A stretch of DNA of 64,000 nt from Puniceicoccales bacterium Verruco_01. Lineage in GTDB: Bacteria > Verrucomicrobiota > Verrucomicrobiia > Opitutales > Oceanipulchritudinaceae. A model generated the notes under the pieces. It searched no databases. It was given only the letters and a program-made list of their open reading frames with translations, and was not told where the DNA came from. The stretch spans positions 16,567 to 80,566 of the forward strand of contig LVBV01000006.1 in NCBI GenBank assembly GCA_001604565.1, written 5' to 3'. How positions within the stretch are numbered: the stretch's first letter is position 1; each line of letters opens with the position of its first letter. Below, one piece after another: positions 43,251 through 51,511 of the stretch. A program made the translations under genes and the position numbers.

Positions 43251-44351
43251 TTATTTGGTTCCGGCTTCCGACGGGGCGAGGCGCACCTTGCCGTCGCTGG
43301 TGAGGAATCGCGCCCCGTCCACGATCACGAGGCTGGTCTTCTCCACACCCGAGACGACAAAACAGCCGTCCTGCACGCCCTCGATGACGACGCTCTTTTT
43401 CCGCGCAACATCCCCCTCCCCCACGATCCAGACGTGCGGATGCTCGCCGTCGCACACCGCCTCCGGCGGGACGAGGACGCCCGGCGCCTCGAAGGGCACG
43501 TTCACCGCAGCGTCACAGCTCATACCAAGGCGCGGAACGACTCCGGTAAAGGAAAGCCGCGCCCGGTAGGTGCGCGTGCGGGGGTCGGCCATGCCCGCGA
43601 TCTCGCGGACCACGGCGTCGTTCCATTGGGTCGAAACGGCGGAAACGCGCACGAGTGCGGCGTCACCCACCTTCACGCGGGAGGCGTATTTTTCGGGAAG
43701 GTACACTTCGGCCTCGCAATCGCCTACGCGCGCGAGGATGCAGACCGGCATCCCGGCCCCAACCACCTGCCCGGCGTCGGCCAGAACTTCGGAAACAATC
43801 CCGTCCGCATCGGCAGTCAAATTCGCGTATGAGGCGTCGTTTTCGGCGTTCTCCCGTGCCGACTTCGCCGCGAGGTACGCGCCCTGCGCCTGCTCAAAGC
43901 CGCTCTGCACCCGGTCATACTGCGCCTGACTCACGAGCTCTTTTTCCAGCATTCGCTTGTGGCGCTCCAGCTCCTGCGCGGCGTTGTCGGCGCGGGCTTT
44001 GGCGGCCTCCTCCTGCGCCTTCATCGCACTCACCTTGAGGAGATAATCCGCGTTATCGAGGGCGAAGAGAACCTCGCCCTTCTTCACCGCCTGACCCGCG
44101 TCAACGCTTCGGCGGGCGATCTTCCCGGCCACGCGGAACCCGACGGGACTCTCCTGCCGGGCCTTCACCTGACCGGAAAGGACGATCTTTTGCGCGGGAG
44201 CGGCCTCGCGGGCCTCCACGGCGCTCACGAGCGGCGCCATCTTCACGCTTTCCGCCGCCTTGTCCGGCCCGCAGGCCGAAAACAGGAGCAGAACGCCCCC
44301 CACCCCTGCCGCAAGCGCGGCGCGAATCATCAGGCCCTGGTATTTCTTCAT
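43251..44351 (-). CDS. RND efflux periplasmic adaptor (membrane fusion protein)
   Basis: A 366-aa lipoprotein adaptor. The signal AGVGGVLLLFSAC carries a lipobox-like LFSAC. The barrel-sandwich hybrid halves are QESPVGFRVAGKIARRSVDA and LTADADGIVSEVLADAGQVV, linked by a coiled-coil hairpin (AQEEAAKARADNAAQELERH, then RVQSGFEQAQGAYLAAKSAR). A beta-barrel and membrane-proximal domain follow (GVVPRLGMSCDAAVNVPFEA, VLVPPEAVCDGE). It joins the RND pump to the outer-membrane channel. The ATG at 44351 with GGGGGA upstream is preferred over the far upstream frame. It lies 26 bases after the TetR gene and begins the pump operon. Confidence 0.92.
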   Translation of the reverse strand: MKKYQGLMIRAALAAGVGGVLLLFSACGPDKAAESVKMAPLVSAVEAREAAPAQKIVLSGQVKARQESPVGFRVAGKIARRSVDAGQAVKKGEVLFALDNADYLLKVSAMKAQEEAAKARADNAAQELERHKRMLEKELVSQAQYDRVQSGFEQAQGAYLAAKSARENAENDASYANLTADADGIVSEVLADAGQVVGAGMPVCILARVGDCEAEVYLPEKYASRVKVGDAALVRVSAVSTQWNDAVVREIAGMADPRTRTYRARLSFTGVVPRLGMSCDAAVNVPFEAPGVLVPPEAVCDGEHPHVWIVGEGDVARKKSVVIEGVQDGCFVVSGVEKTSLVIVDGARFLTSDGKVRLAPSEAGTK

Positions 44352-44377
44352 GCGTTCCCCCGTATGACGTATCGAGA

Positions 44378-45013
44378 TCAGATGCTGCCCGCGCGCAGGG
44401 CCGCTGTAAGGAAGCGTCCCATGTCGCGCACGTGTTTGAAATTCTCTTCGTTCTTGAAAAGTCGCGCCACGCAGGCGGGGTCGATGAAGGCAACGATGGA
44501 AAAGAATACCATCTCCGCCGCCGCCGCGCTGTCGCGAAGCGGAAATTCCCCGCTTTTGACGCCATCCTCCATCACCCTGCCGATGAGAAGGCGCATGCGC
44601 TCGGTGTGACCGTCGATCACTCTCCAGTTCTCGCGCATCGCCGCGTCGAGCATCTCGTGGACGTTTTCCGCGCTGAGATAGCGGTCGAGCGTCATGCGGT
44701 GGTACTCGGTGATGAGCGCCTCCAGCCGGGCGGAGGCAGTACCGCCCTCCGCGCACGCCTTTTCGCAGTGAGCCTCCACCTGCCGCGTCAGCCGGTCCGC
44801 CAGTGCCTCGCGCAGCGACGCCTTGCTGTCGAAAAAACGGTACACGTTCGCCGGGGACATATCGAGGACAACGGCGATATCCTTCACCGTCACCTTGAGG
44901 TAACCGTGCTTGCGGAACATCTTTTCGGCGGCGTCGAGGATTCGCTCGCGCGACTCCGGTTGACTGATCGCGGCAGCTCTCACTGACGAATGATTAATTT
45001 CGTCAATCGTCAC
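44378..45013 (-). CDS. TetR-family transcriptional regulator
   Basis: A 211-aa one-component repressor. The N-terminal helix-turn-helix is ILDAAEKMFRKHGYLKVTVK followed by DIAVVLDMSPANVYRFFDSK, standard for the family. The C-terminal ligand-binding domain (LDRYLSAENVHEMLDAAMRE) is variable. It heads the efflux operon and very probably represses it, responding to a pump substrate. The start is uncertain: an ATG at 45013 gives MTIDEINHSSV, but a palindrome (44984-45005) and promoter-like boxes (45015-45020 and 44993-44998) lie inside these first codons, so a GTG start at 44983 may be the real one, giving a 201-aa protein. Confidence 0.9.
   Translation of the reverse strand: MTIDEINHSSVRAAAISQPESRERILDAAEKMFRKHGYLKVTVKDIAVVLDMSPANVYRFFDSKASLREALADRLTRQVEAHCEKACAEGGTASARLEALITEYHRMTLDRYLSAENVHEMLDAAMRENWRVIDGHTERMRLLIGRVMEDGVKSGEFPLRDSAAAAEMVFFSIVAFIDPACVARLFKNEENFKHVRDMGRFLTAALRAGSI
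44984..45005. promoter_or_regulatory. Operator-like palindrome for the TetR-family regulator
   Basis: TGACGAA-TGATTAAT-TTCGTCA: perfect 7-bp arms around an 8-base AT-rich centre, 22 bases in all, a typical TetR operator size. It overlaps the putative -10 box and the first codons of the regulator as drawn, and is a good candidate for autorepression of the whole operon. Confidence 0.55.
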
Positions 45014-45020
45014 TTGTCAA
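44993..45020 (-). promoter_or_regulatory. Putative promoter of the tetR-efflux operon
   Basis: On the minus strand a perfect TTGACA (45015-45020) is followed after 16 bases by ATTAAT (44993-44998, 4 of 6 consensus). The predicted start of transcription near 44986 falls at or just before the alternative GTG start codon, which would give a leaderless or near-leaderless transcript. Confidence 0.4.
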
Positions 45021-45225
45021 GTCTCCTTCCTTTTGTTCGCACACCCCAAAAAACCGGGGGATGAGTTTTCGCGTGCGAAGTCAGTATCTTTGACTCCGAC
45101 GTCACCGATTCGTTGGGAAATTTCAGCCCGAAATCCACATGGGGGCGGAAAACGCCTCCGGTGGGTTCAAATTTGCAATTCCCTGCCACAAGTGCCTCCG
45201 AAATCTTTACAAAAGGGCAAATCCG

Positions 45226-45247
45226 GCTTTAGCTCGCCAGCTAAAGC
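45226..45247 (+). promoter_or_regulatory. Hairpin abutting the lpxC start codon
   Basis: GCTTTAGC (45226-45233) and GCTAAAGC (45240-45247) pair perfectly around TCGCCA, and the ATG follows at 45248 with no spacer. This places the ribosome-binding region inside an 8-bp stem and there is no Shine-Dalgarno, so translation may depend on opening this hairpin. It could be a target for a protein, small RNA or thermosensor. Confidence 0.55.
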
Positions 45248-46621
45248 ATGAAACAACGGACCATTCTGCGCGAAGCCAGCCTGCACGGAAGAGGACTGCA
45301 CACGGGCGAGGAATGCACCCTCACCCTGCTCCCCGCCCCGGCCAATCACGGCATCGTCTTCCGCCGGACCGACCTGTACGGGAGTCCGGAGCTGCGTCTT
45401 TCCCCGGAGGGCACGGCGCCGGACCTCGTCCGCCAGACGACGATTTCCGACGGCAGCACGAGCGTGCAGACGCCCGAACATCTCCTGAGCGCCCTCATGG
45501 GCTTCGGCATCGACAACGTCGTCGTGGAGCTCGCGGGCAAGGAATGCCCCATCCTCGACGGCTCCGCCAAGCCCTACGCGGAACTGATCCTCAAGGCGGA
45601 GCCGGTGGAACAGGACGCCGACCGCGAGTACATCGAGATCAAGGAACCCGTCTCCATCAGCGCGAGGGCCTCCAGCCTCATCGCCCTGCCCTTCGACGGC
45701 CTCAAGATCACCTGCACGAGCGCCGACGACCGCGGCATTCACACCCAGCACCTTTCGATCGTCATCACTCCGGAGAATTACGCTGCGGAGATCGCCCCGG
45801 CCCGGACCTTCACGATCTACGAGGATATCGAGCCCCTCATCAAGATGGGCAAGATCCAGGGCGGCAGCCTCGACTGCGCCATCGTCATCAAGGGTGACAA
45901 GATCCTCTCGAAGGAGCCGCTGCGCTTTGCCGACGAGTTCGTGCGGCACAAGGTTCTGGACATTCTGGGCGACCTAGCTCTTCTGGGAAAGCCCCTCAAG
46001 GGGCACATTGTCGCGGTGCGTCCCGGCCACGCGCTGAACAACAAGCTGATGCGCGCCATCACCGCGGAGGAGGAGCAGCGTGCCGCAAAGGCCGCCGCCC
46101 CCGCCGGTGCCGAGCGGGAAAGCCCGGCCCCCATCGCGGAGCCCCGCCGCCGGAACCGTTCGATCGCCCCGGAGGAGAAGACCCTCGATATCCGCCGCAT
46201 TCTGGACATCATGCCGCACGCCTACCCCTTCGTGATGGTGGACCGCGTGACGGACTTTTCCGCCGAGGACGAGCTGACCGCCGTCAAGAACGTGACGATC
46301 AACGAGCCGTACTTCGTCGGCCACTATCCGGGCAACCCCGTCATGCCGGGCGTTCTTCAGCTGGAGGCGATGGCGCAGGCCGCGGGCATCATCATGCTCC
46401 GCCACATGTCCGTGGAAGGAAAGCTCGCGTTTTTCATGAGTGCGGACAATGTGAAGTTCCGCCGCACCGTCACCCCGGGCGACCAGCTTGTCATCCACGT
46501 CAAGATCACCCGCAACAAGGGACGCGTCGCGGCGGCCCATGGCGAGTGCTCGGTGGACGGCAAGGCTGTCTCCAGCGCGGACCTGCTCTTCACGGTGATG
46601 GAGGCAAAGTCCGTCGATTAG
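45248..46621 (+). CDS. lpxC-fabZ: Fused UDP-3-O-acyl-N-acetylglucosamine deacetylase / 3-hydroxyacyl-ACP dehydratase (LpxC-FabZ)
   Basis: A 457-aa bifunctional enzyme. Residues 1 to about 275 are LpxC, the committed zinc deacetylase of lipid A synthesis: the zinc-site histidine region PEHLLSAL (His78), [12 protein letters not shown] (His234, Asp238) and the catalytic PGHALN (His261). A charged linker (about 276-305) leads to FabZ, the 3-hydroxyacyl-ACP dehydratase: the catalytic histidine in [15 protein letters not shown] (His324) and the acid residue in [13 protein letters not shown] (Glu373), with [12 protein letters not shown] between. This fusion is known from several Gram-negative groups, including Bacteroidota and Verrucomicrobiota. 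The start follows the family (MKQRTIL) and abuts a hairpin. lpxA follows after 19 bases. Confidence 0.96.
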   Translation: MKQRTILREASLHGRGLHTGEECTLTLLPAPANHGIVFRRTDLYGSPELRLSPEGTAPDLVRQTTISDGSTSVQTPEHLLSALMGFGIDNVVVELAGKECPILDGSAKPYAELILKAEPVEQDADREYIEIKEPVSISARASSLIALPFDGLKITCTSADDRGIHTQHLSIVITPENYAAEIAPARTFTIYEDIEPLIKMGKIQGGSLDCAIVIKGDKILSKEPLRFADEFVRHKVLDILGDLALLGKPLKGHIVAVRPGHALNNKLMRAITAEEEQRAAKAAAPAGAERESPAPIAEPRRRNRSIAPEEKTLDIRRILDIMPHAYPFVMVDRVTDFSAEDELTAVKNVTINEPYFVGHYPGNPVMPGVLQLEAMAQAAGIIMLRHMSVEGKLAFFMSADNVKFRRTVTPGDQLVIHVKITRNKGRVAAAHGECSVDGKAVSSADLLFTVMEAKSVD

Positions 46622-46640
46622 TTTTCAACTTTTCGTCATC

Positions 46641-47420
46641 GTGAAAGCAAGGATTCATCCAACCGCAATCGTTGAGGACGGCGCGCGCCTTGCCGACGGA
46701 GTGGAAGTCGGCGCCTACGCTTACATCGGCGGCGAGGCGACCCTCGGCGAGGGCTGCATCGTCATGCACCACGCGACGGTGGAGGGCTTCACGACGATGG
46801 GCGCGCGTAACATCGTCTATCCCTACGCCTTCATCGGGGCCCGCACGCAGGACCTCAAGTACGCGGGAGGCCGCCCCGGCCTGACCATCGGCGAGGACAA
46901 CGTCTTCCGCGAGTACTCCACTGTTCACGCTGCGACCAAGGACGGCGACTTCACGGTGATCGGCAGCCACAACAACTTTCTTGCCTACACGCACATCGCG
47001 CACGACTGCATCCTAGGGGACTACATCGTGGCCTCGAACAGCGTGGGACTGGCCGGGCACATCAAAGTGGGAAGCCACGTGGTCATCGGAGGGATGGCGG
47101 GCTTCCACCAGTTCGTCCGCATCGGCGACTATTCGATGGTGGGCGGCATGGCCCGCGTGACGCAGGACGTCTGCCCCTACATGATTGCCGAGGGCGAGCC
47201 CGCGCGCACCCGCACGATCAACCTCGTGGGGCTGGAGCGCAACGGTTTGAGCCCGGCGGAAATCGCCGAGGTGAAGGCGGCCTACCGCATCCTCTTCAAG
47301 AGCGACCTGCCCCGCGAAAAGGCGGTGGAGGCCCTGCGCAACGCCTGCCGGGGCGACGAAACGCCCGTCATGACGAAGCTCCTTGCCTTCTTCGAGACTT
47401 CCGAGCGCGGCGTGTGCTAG
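46641..47420 (+). CDS. lpxA: Acyl-[ACP]-UDP-N-acetylglucosamine O-acyltransferase
   Basis: A 259-aa left-handed beta-helix enzyme that starts lipid A synthesis by adding a 3-hydroxyacyl chain to UDP-GlcNAc. Hexapeptide repeats fill the first 190 residues (ARIHPTAIVEDGARLADGVE, GAYAYIGGEATLGEGCIVMH), the catalytic histidine is in LAYTHIAHDCILGDYIVASN, and the signature VGLAGHIKVGSHVVIGGMAG follows with GFHQFVRIGDYSMVGG. The helical C-terminal domain includes GLSPAEIAEVKAAYRILFKS. It starts with GTG in a position that fits the family N-terminus, and is cotranscribed with lpxC-fabZ. A hemerythrin fragment begins directly after its stop. Confidence 0.94.
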   Translation: MKARIHPTAIVEDGARLADGVEVGAYAYIGGEATLGEGCIVMHHATVEGFTTMGARNIVYPYAFIGARTQDLKYAGGRPGLTIGEDNVFREYSTVHAATKDGDFTVIGSHNNFLAYTHIAHDCILGDYIVASNSVGLAGHIKVGSHVVIGGMAGFHQFVRIGDYSMVGGMARVTQDVCPYMIAEGEPARTRTINLVGLERNGLSPAEIAEVKAAYRILFKSDLPREKAVEALRNACRGDETPVMTKLLAFFETSERGVC

Positions 47421-47555
47421 CCGGCGGACTTCCATTCGGAAAGGGTCGGTCTCTCGCTCACGGTGGCGAGCTTCCTCAAGGACTGGCTCAGCCGCCACAT
47501 TCTCCAGTCCGACAAGAAGTATGCGCCCTTCCTCCTTGCAAAGGGAGTGAAATAG
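47421..47555 (+). pseudogene. Truncated bacteriohemerythrin remnant (C-terminal end)
   Basis: Directly after the lpxA stop, the frame beginning at 47424 reads SLTVASFLKDWLSRHILQSD then KKYAPFLLAKGVK and a TAG at 47553. This matches the end of bacterial hemerythrin domains (FLKDWL..HI..DKKY), including the last iron ligands His and Asp. The intact hemerythrin 83 bases downstream has the corresponding ELLKEWLRVHILQSDKNFG. No start codon or N-terminal half is present, so this is a decayed or deleted paralogue, perhaps left by a tandem duplication and deletion. Alternatively it is a 3' read-through relic with no function. Confidence 0.7.
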
Positions 47556-47637
47556 ACCGAGTTTTCCCGATCGCGGACGATCTCCCGGTGTCACGACGCC
47601 CCGTGACGCCGCGACCCTTCCCCCACCCGTTTTGAAG

Positions 47638-48063
47638 ATGGCCGATTTCTTCCCGTGGATCTCGTCGTTCGAGACCGGAATTGCACCGGTTGACTCGCAG
47701 CACCGCAGGCTTGTCGGCATGTTGAACGAACTCTTCGACGCCATGAATCGCGGCGAGGGAAATGCGGTTGTAGGGCGGATTCTCGACGGACTGGTGGACT
47801 ACACCAGCTATCACTTCAAAACCGAGGAGGAACTCTTCGCAAAACACCGCTATCCGGAAGCCCGTGAGCACATCCGGGAACACGCGGTTTTGCGAAGGCA
47901 GGTTCTCAAGCTACGCGCCAGCCTGCGGGCCGGGAGGAGTGTTTTTGCGACACAGCTTGCGGAACTTCTCAAGGAGTGGCTGCGCGTCCACATTCTCCAG
48001 TCCGACAAAAACTTCGGCGTGTATCTGCTTTCGAAAGGCATCCACGGCAACCCCGAAGCGTGA
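47638..48063 (+). CDS. Bacteriohemerythrin
   Basis: A 141-aa single-domain hemerythrin with a di-iron oxygen-binding site. The ligands are in PVDSQHRRLVGMLNELFD (first His), DYTSYHFKTEEELFAKHRYP (His and Glu), REHAVLRRQVLKL (HIREH His region) and VHILQSDKNFG (final His and Asp). All expected ligands appear present, so it should bind oxygen; such proteins store, sense or detoxify oxygen, often in microaerobic bacteria and near chemotaxis genes. The ATG at 47638 is chosen; a TTG two codons upstream is in frame. The rsmA frame begins within or just after its end. A broken paralogue lies upstream. Confidence 0.9.
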   Translation: MADFFPWISSFETGIAPVDSQHRRLVGMLNELFDAMNRGEGNAVVGRILDGLVDYTSYHFKTEEELFAKHRYPEAREHIREHAVLRRQVLKLRASLRAGRSVFATQLAELLKEWLRVHILQSDKNFGVYLLSKGIHGNPEA

Positions 48064-48101
48064 GCTTGTCAGGCACGCGGCAACGCATCAGCTTTTCCCA
48101 C

Positions 48102-48935
48102 GTGGCGCTATCCCCATCCGAGACGATCGCACTTCTGCGCGAACTGGGTCAGAACCCGCGCGGGAGCCTCGGCCAGAATTTTTTGGTCGATCCGAACATC
48201 GTGGCCAAGTCGCTCGCGCTGGCGGAGGTGAGCCCGGGCGACCGCGTGGTGGAAATCGGCCCGGGCCTGGGCACCCTGACGAAGGCTCTTCTGGAGGCGG
48301 GCGTGGAGCTCTACGCCGTGGAGCTCGACAAAAAACTGCACGCCTACCTCGAACGCACGCTCGTCCCGCAGTATCCGGAGAAATTCCACCTGATGCAGGG
48401 AGACGCCGTGGAGCATCCCCTCGCCGAGCTGCCGGAAGGCGTCCCCTTCAAGGTGGTGGCGAACCTGCCCTATGCAATCTCCTCGCCGTGGATGGAGGCG
48501 CTCTTCGCACACGATCCCCTACCGGGCCGCATGGTGCTGATGCTCCAGAACGAGGCGGCGGAACGCTACATGGCCCTGTCGGGAGGCAAGAGCTTCGGCG
48601 CGATCTCGGTCCTCGTGCAGGCGGCCTTCGAGCGCAGGCCCGGGCACAAGGTGGCCGCGGGGTGCTTTTACCCGAAGCCGGAGGTCGGCAGCCAGCTCCT
48701 GCACCTCAAGCGCAGGGAGGACGCGAAAGTGCTTTCAGAAGAATCCCGTGCACGCGTCCGCAAGATCTTCCAGCAGCGGCGCAAGCAGCTCGGCGCCCTC
48801 TGCCGGGGCGACGTGGTCCTTGAATCATGGCTCGCCCTCATTGCGGAAAAATTCGGCATCGACCCCCGCACGCGGCCCGAGGCGGTGCCCGTTCCCGCGT
48901 GGATGCTTCTTGAAGAGTGCCGCGTCCTTCCGTAA
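48102..48935 (+). CDS. rsmA: 16S rRNA (adenine1518-N6/adenine1519-N6)-dimethyltransferase
   Basis: A 277-aa SAM-dependent RNA methyltransferase (KsgA) that dimethylates two adenines in the 3' hairpin of 16S rRNA. The conserved opening is RGSLGQNFLVDPNIVAKSLA, SAM-binding motif I is VVEIGPGLGTLTKALLEAG, and the catalytic motif is VVANLPYAISSPWMEALF (NLPY). The C-terminal helical domain (RARVRKIFQQRRKQLGALCR) is present. The GTG at 48102 matches the usual family start distance from LGQNF; an in-frame GTG at 48060 overlaps the hemerythrin stop (GTGA) and would extend the protein by 14 residues, giving translational coupling. glgE follows after 56 bases. Confidence 0.93.
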   Translation: MALSPSETIALLRELGQNPRGSLGQNFLVDPNIVAKSLALAEVSPGDRVVEIGPGLGTLTKALLEAGVELYAVELDKKLHAYLERTLVPQYPEKFHLMQGDAVEHPLAELPEGVPFKVVANLPYAISSPWMEALFAHDPLPGRMVLMLQNEAAERYMALSGGKSFGAISVLVQAAFERRPGHKVAAGCFYPKPEVGSQLLHLKRREDAKVLSEESRARVRKIFQQRRKQLGALCRGDVVLESWLALIAEKFGIDPRTRPEAVPVPAWMLLEECRVLP

Positions 48936-48991
48936 AGAAAAGGCGTCAGAATCCGATCCGCCTGCGCACAAATCCCTTTCCCTCCCCCACC

Positions 48992-50983
48992 ATGAGCGAT
49001 CCCTTTGATCTGGCGAGCTACCGCGGTCAGTGCCGCGTCGTGATCGACAAACTCCTTCCCTCAATCGACGGCGGCGCCTTCCCGGTCAAGCGCGTCGAGG
49101 GCGAGACCTTCAAGGTGGAGGCCCACATCTTTGCCGACGGGCACGACACGGTGGTGCCCGTCCTGCAATACCGCAAAAAAGGCGCGGCGCAGTGGTCGGA
49201 AATTCCTTTCACCGAGCTGCCGAACGACGAATGGGAGGCCGCCTTCACGCCCTCCTCCATCGGCTTCTGGGAATACCGGGCCTTCGCGTGGATCGGGCAC
49301 TTCCGCTTCTGGTTCGAGGCCTTCGGCAAGAAGCTGAAGGAGGGCCAGAAGATGTCCGTGGAGCTGAAGATCGGCTCCCATCTTGCGGCGGAGGCGGCGG
49401 AGCGGGCCGCGGGCGTGGACGCCCAGCGCCTCGCGGCGATCTCGGCGGAGCTTGCGGACGAGTCGATCGACGAGGCATGGCGCTGCACGATCGCCCAGAG
49501 CGCGGAGCTCTTCGAGCTGGCCACCCGGCACCCCGACCGCGCGAAGGCCTCGGTCTCCCCCACCATGACGCTGCTCGTGGAGCGCGAGAGGGCACTCTTC
49601 GGGTCGTGGTATGAATTTTTCCCGCGCTCGTGGGGGAAGACGCCCGGCGTCCACGGCACCCTGCGCGAGGCCATCGCGCACCTTGACGGCGTCAAGGAGA
49701 TGGGCTTTTCCATCGTGTACCTGCCGCCCGTGTCGCCCATCGGCGTCACCTTCCGCAAGGGGCGTAACAACGTCCTCTCCGCAGCGCCGGACGACCCCGG
49801 CAGCCCGTGGGCCATCGGCTCTTCCGAGGGCGGACACAAGAGCGTGAACCCGGCCCTCGGCACGCTGGAGGACTTCCGCGCCTTCGTGGAGAAGACGAAC
49901 GCCCTCGGCATGGAGATCGCCCTCGACATCGCCTTCCAGTGCAGCCCGGACCATCCGTACGTGCGCGAGCATCCGCAGTGGTTCAACTGGCGGCCCGACG
50001 GCTCGATCCAGTACGCCGAAAATCCGCCGAAGAAGTACCAGGACATCGTTCCCTTCAACTTCGAGTGCGACGACTGGAAGAACCTCTGGCAGGAACTGAA
50101 GAGCGTCTTCGAATTCTGGTACGCGCAGGGCGTCCACATCTTCCGCGTGGACAACCCGCACACGAAGAGCTTCGAGTTCTGGCGCTGGTGCCTGGCCTCT
50201 TTCAAGGAGGCGCATCCGGACGCAATCTTCCTTGCCGAGGCCTTCACGCGGCCCAAGAAGATGTACCGCCTCGCCAAGGGCTGCTTCACACAGAGCTATT
50301 CCTACTTCGCTTGGCGCAACGGTCGCGACGAGCTTCGCGAATACGTCGAGGAACTCACAAAGACCGAGGTCGCCGAATTCTTCTGGCCCAACTTCTGGCC
50401 GAACACCCCCGATATTCTGCACGAATACCTCGTGACGGGCCGCCGCAACGGCTCCATCGCGCGCATGGTCCTCGCGGGCACCCTCTCCTCCAACTGGGGC
50501 ATCTACGGCCCGGCCTTCGAGCTCTGCGACTGCGAACAGTTCCCCGGCAAGGAGGAATACAACCACAACGAGAAGTACGAAATCAAGAAGTGGGACTGGG
50601 ACAAGCCCGGGAACCTCAAAAAGCTCATCGGGCGCTTCAACTGGATCCGCAACACGAACAAGGCCCTTCAGCGCACGCGGAACGTGATTTTCGCCAACAC
50701 GGACAACCCGTCCCTGATCGCCTACGTCAAGAAGACCCCGGACAATTCCAACATCGTCATCGTCGTCGTGAACCTCGACCCCCAGTGGCCGCAGAGCGGC
50801 TGGATCGAACTGCCCCTCTGGCAAATGGGCATCGGCGACTCCGAAAGCTTCACCGTGCGCGATCTCTTCAGTCAGGATCAGCCCGACGGAAAGACCGAAA
50901 GCTACGTCTGGACCGGACGGCGCAACTTCGTTTCGCTACGTCCCGGCAACAAGCAGGCGCACATCTTCGTCGTCGAACGGTGA
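48992..50983 (+). CDS. glgE: Alpha-1,4-glucan:maltose-1-phosphate maltosyltransferase
   Basis: A 663-aa GH13_3 enzyme that extends alpha-glucan with maltosyl units from maltose 1-phosphate. An N-terminal beta domain (DGHDTVVPVLQYRKKGAAQW) precedes the barrel. Catalytic residues are the nucleophile Asp387 in IFRVDNPHTKSFEFW and the acid/base Glu416 in IFLAEAFTRPKKMYR; the 29-residue spacing equals that of the characterised Streptomyces enzyme as I recall it. Other GlgE hallmarks are VERERALFGSWYEFFPRS, VTFRKGRNNVLSAAPDDPGS and LGMEIALDIAFQCSPDHPYV. TreS, Mak and GlgB, the other genes of this route, are not in the window, so the pathway is inferred. Confidence 0.93.
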   Translation: MSDPFDLASYRGQCRVVIDKLLPSIDGGAFPVKRVEGETFKVEAHIFADGHDTVVPVLQYRKKGAAQWSEIPFTELPNDEWEAAFTPSSIGFWEYRAFAWIGHFRFWFEAFGKKLKEGQKMSVELKIGSHLAAEAAERAAGVDAQRLAAISAELADESIDEAWRCTIAQSAELFELATRHPDRAKASVSPTMTLLVERERALFGSWYEFFPRSWGKTPGVHGTLREAIAHLDGVKEMGFSIVYLPPVSPIGVTFRKGRNNVLSAAPDDPGSPWAIGSSEGGHKSVNPALGTLEDFRAFVEKTNALGMEIALDIAFQCSPDHPYVREHPQWFNWRPDGSIQYAENPPKKYQDIVPFNFECDDWKNLWQELKSVFEFWYAQGVHIFRVDNPHTKSFEFWRWCLASFKEAHPDAIFLAEAFTRPKKMYRLAKGCFTQSYSYFAWRNGRDELREYVEELTKTEVAEFFWPNFWPNTPDILHEYLVTGRRNGSIARMVLAGTLSSNWGIYGPAFELCDCEQFPGKEEYNHNEKYEIKKWDWDKPGNLKKLIGRFNWIRNTNKALQRTRNVIFANTDNPSLIAYVKKTPDNSNIVIVVVNLDPQWPQSGWIELPLWQMGIGDSESFTVRDLFSQDQPDGKTESYVWTGRRNFVSLRPGNKQAHIFVVER

Positions 50984-51051
50984 CTTTTTTGGTTGCCGGG
51001 GGGCCCGTCTATCCTTTTGCTCTACCGGTCGCTCTCAGGAGCGCCTCCGAT

Positions 51052-51125
51052 TGCCCGATGGTGTAATGGCAGCACGAATGGTTCTGACCCATTTAGTCAA
51101 GGTTCGAGTCCTTGTCGGGCAGCCA
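51052..51125 (+). tRNA. tRNA-Gln (anticodon CTG)
   Basis: A 74-base cloverleaf. The acceptor stem is TGCCCGA (51052-51058) with TCGGGCA (51115-51121), all seven pairs matched, followed by discriminator G and an encoded CCA (51123-51125). The anticodon stem is AATGG/CCATT around the loop TTCTGAC, giving anticodon CTG at 51084-51086, which reads CAG. The T stem is CAAGG/CCTTG with TTCGAGT loop, and the D loop has the usual GG. The sequence begins at the T of TGCCCGA, as in other glutamine tRNAs with a U1-A72 weak pair. Confidence 0.95.
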
Positions 51126-51511
51126 GCGGAGCGAGGTGAATCGGGACTAGGTCAAAACCCTTGATGATCGGCGCCTTCGCGAATGCGTGCGGGAAGTATT
51201 TTTGACCGTCGCGCTTGAGCATTTTGACGAGTCGGACGACCTTGCCCTCTTGATCGTTTGCACCGTTTTGTCCGAACAACGGCATCTTGTGCAGACGATG
51301 CGGGTTTCGGATTTCCCAAAAGATTTTAAATTTGGATTTCAATTTAACCCCACTGAAATTCAACCGAATGGTATGAAACCATCGGGAGCGCAATGATCTC
51401 TTGGTATCCTTTCAGACACATCGACGGTTAACATTTCACCCGCTCGGGTCGGGCGACCCCTACGAAACTTTCATCTCAATCATTCAGGCAAAAACAACAA
51501 TAGGGAAACGT
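51126..51511. other. Spacer between tRNA-Gln and second chemoreceptor
   Basis: About 385 bases with no convincing gene. A minus-strand frame (51097-51393) ends inside the tRNA and reads KMLKRDGQKYFPHAFAKAP then LAARQGLEP at its end; I do not recognise it, and tRNA-derived endings are common in meaningless frames. The stretch is more AT-rich than the neighbours in its middle (51300-51360). A hairpin GGGTC-GGGC-GACCC lies at 51446-51459, before the chemoreceptor start. Confidence 0.4.

Noticed and set aside
48917..50824. Long antisense frames across glgE
   Set aside because: Shadows of the GlgE gene in a GC-rich genome; the plus-strand gene has catalytic motifs.
51097..51393. Minus-strand 98-codon gene
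   Set aside because: No recognised domain, it ends inside tRNA-Gln, and has no ribosome site or terminator; kept only as a note.
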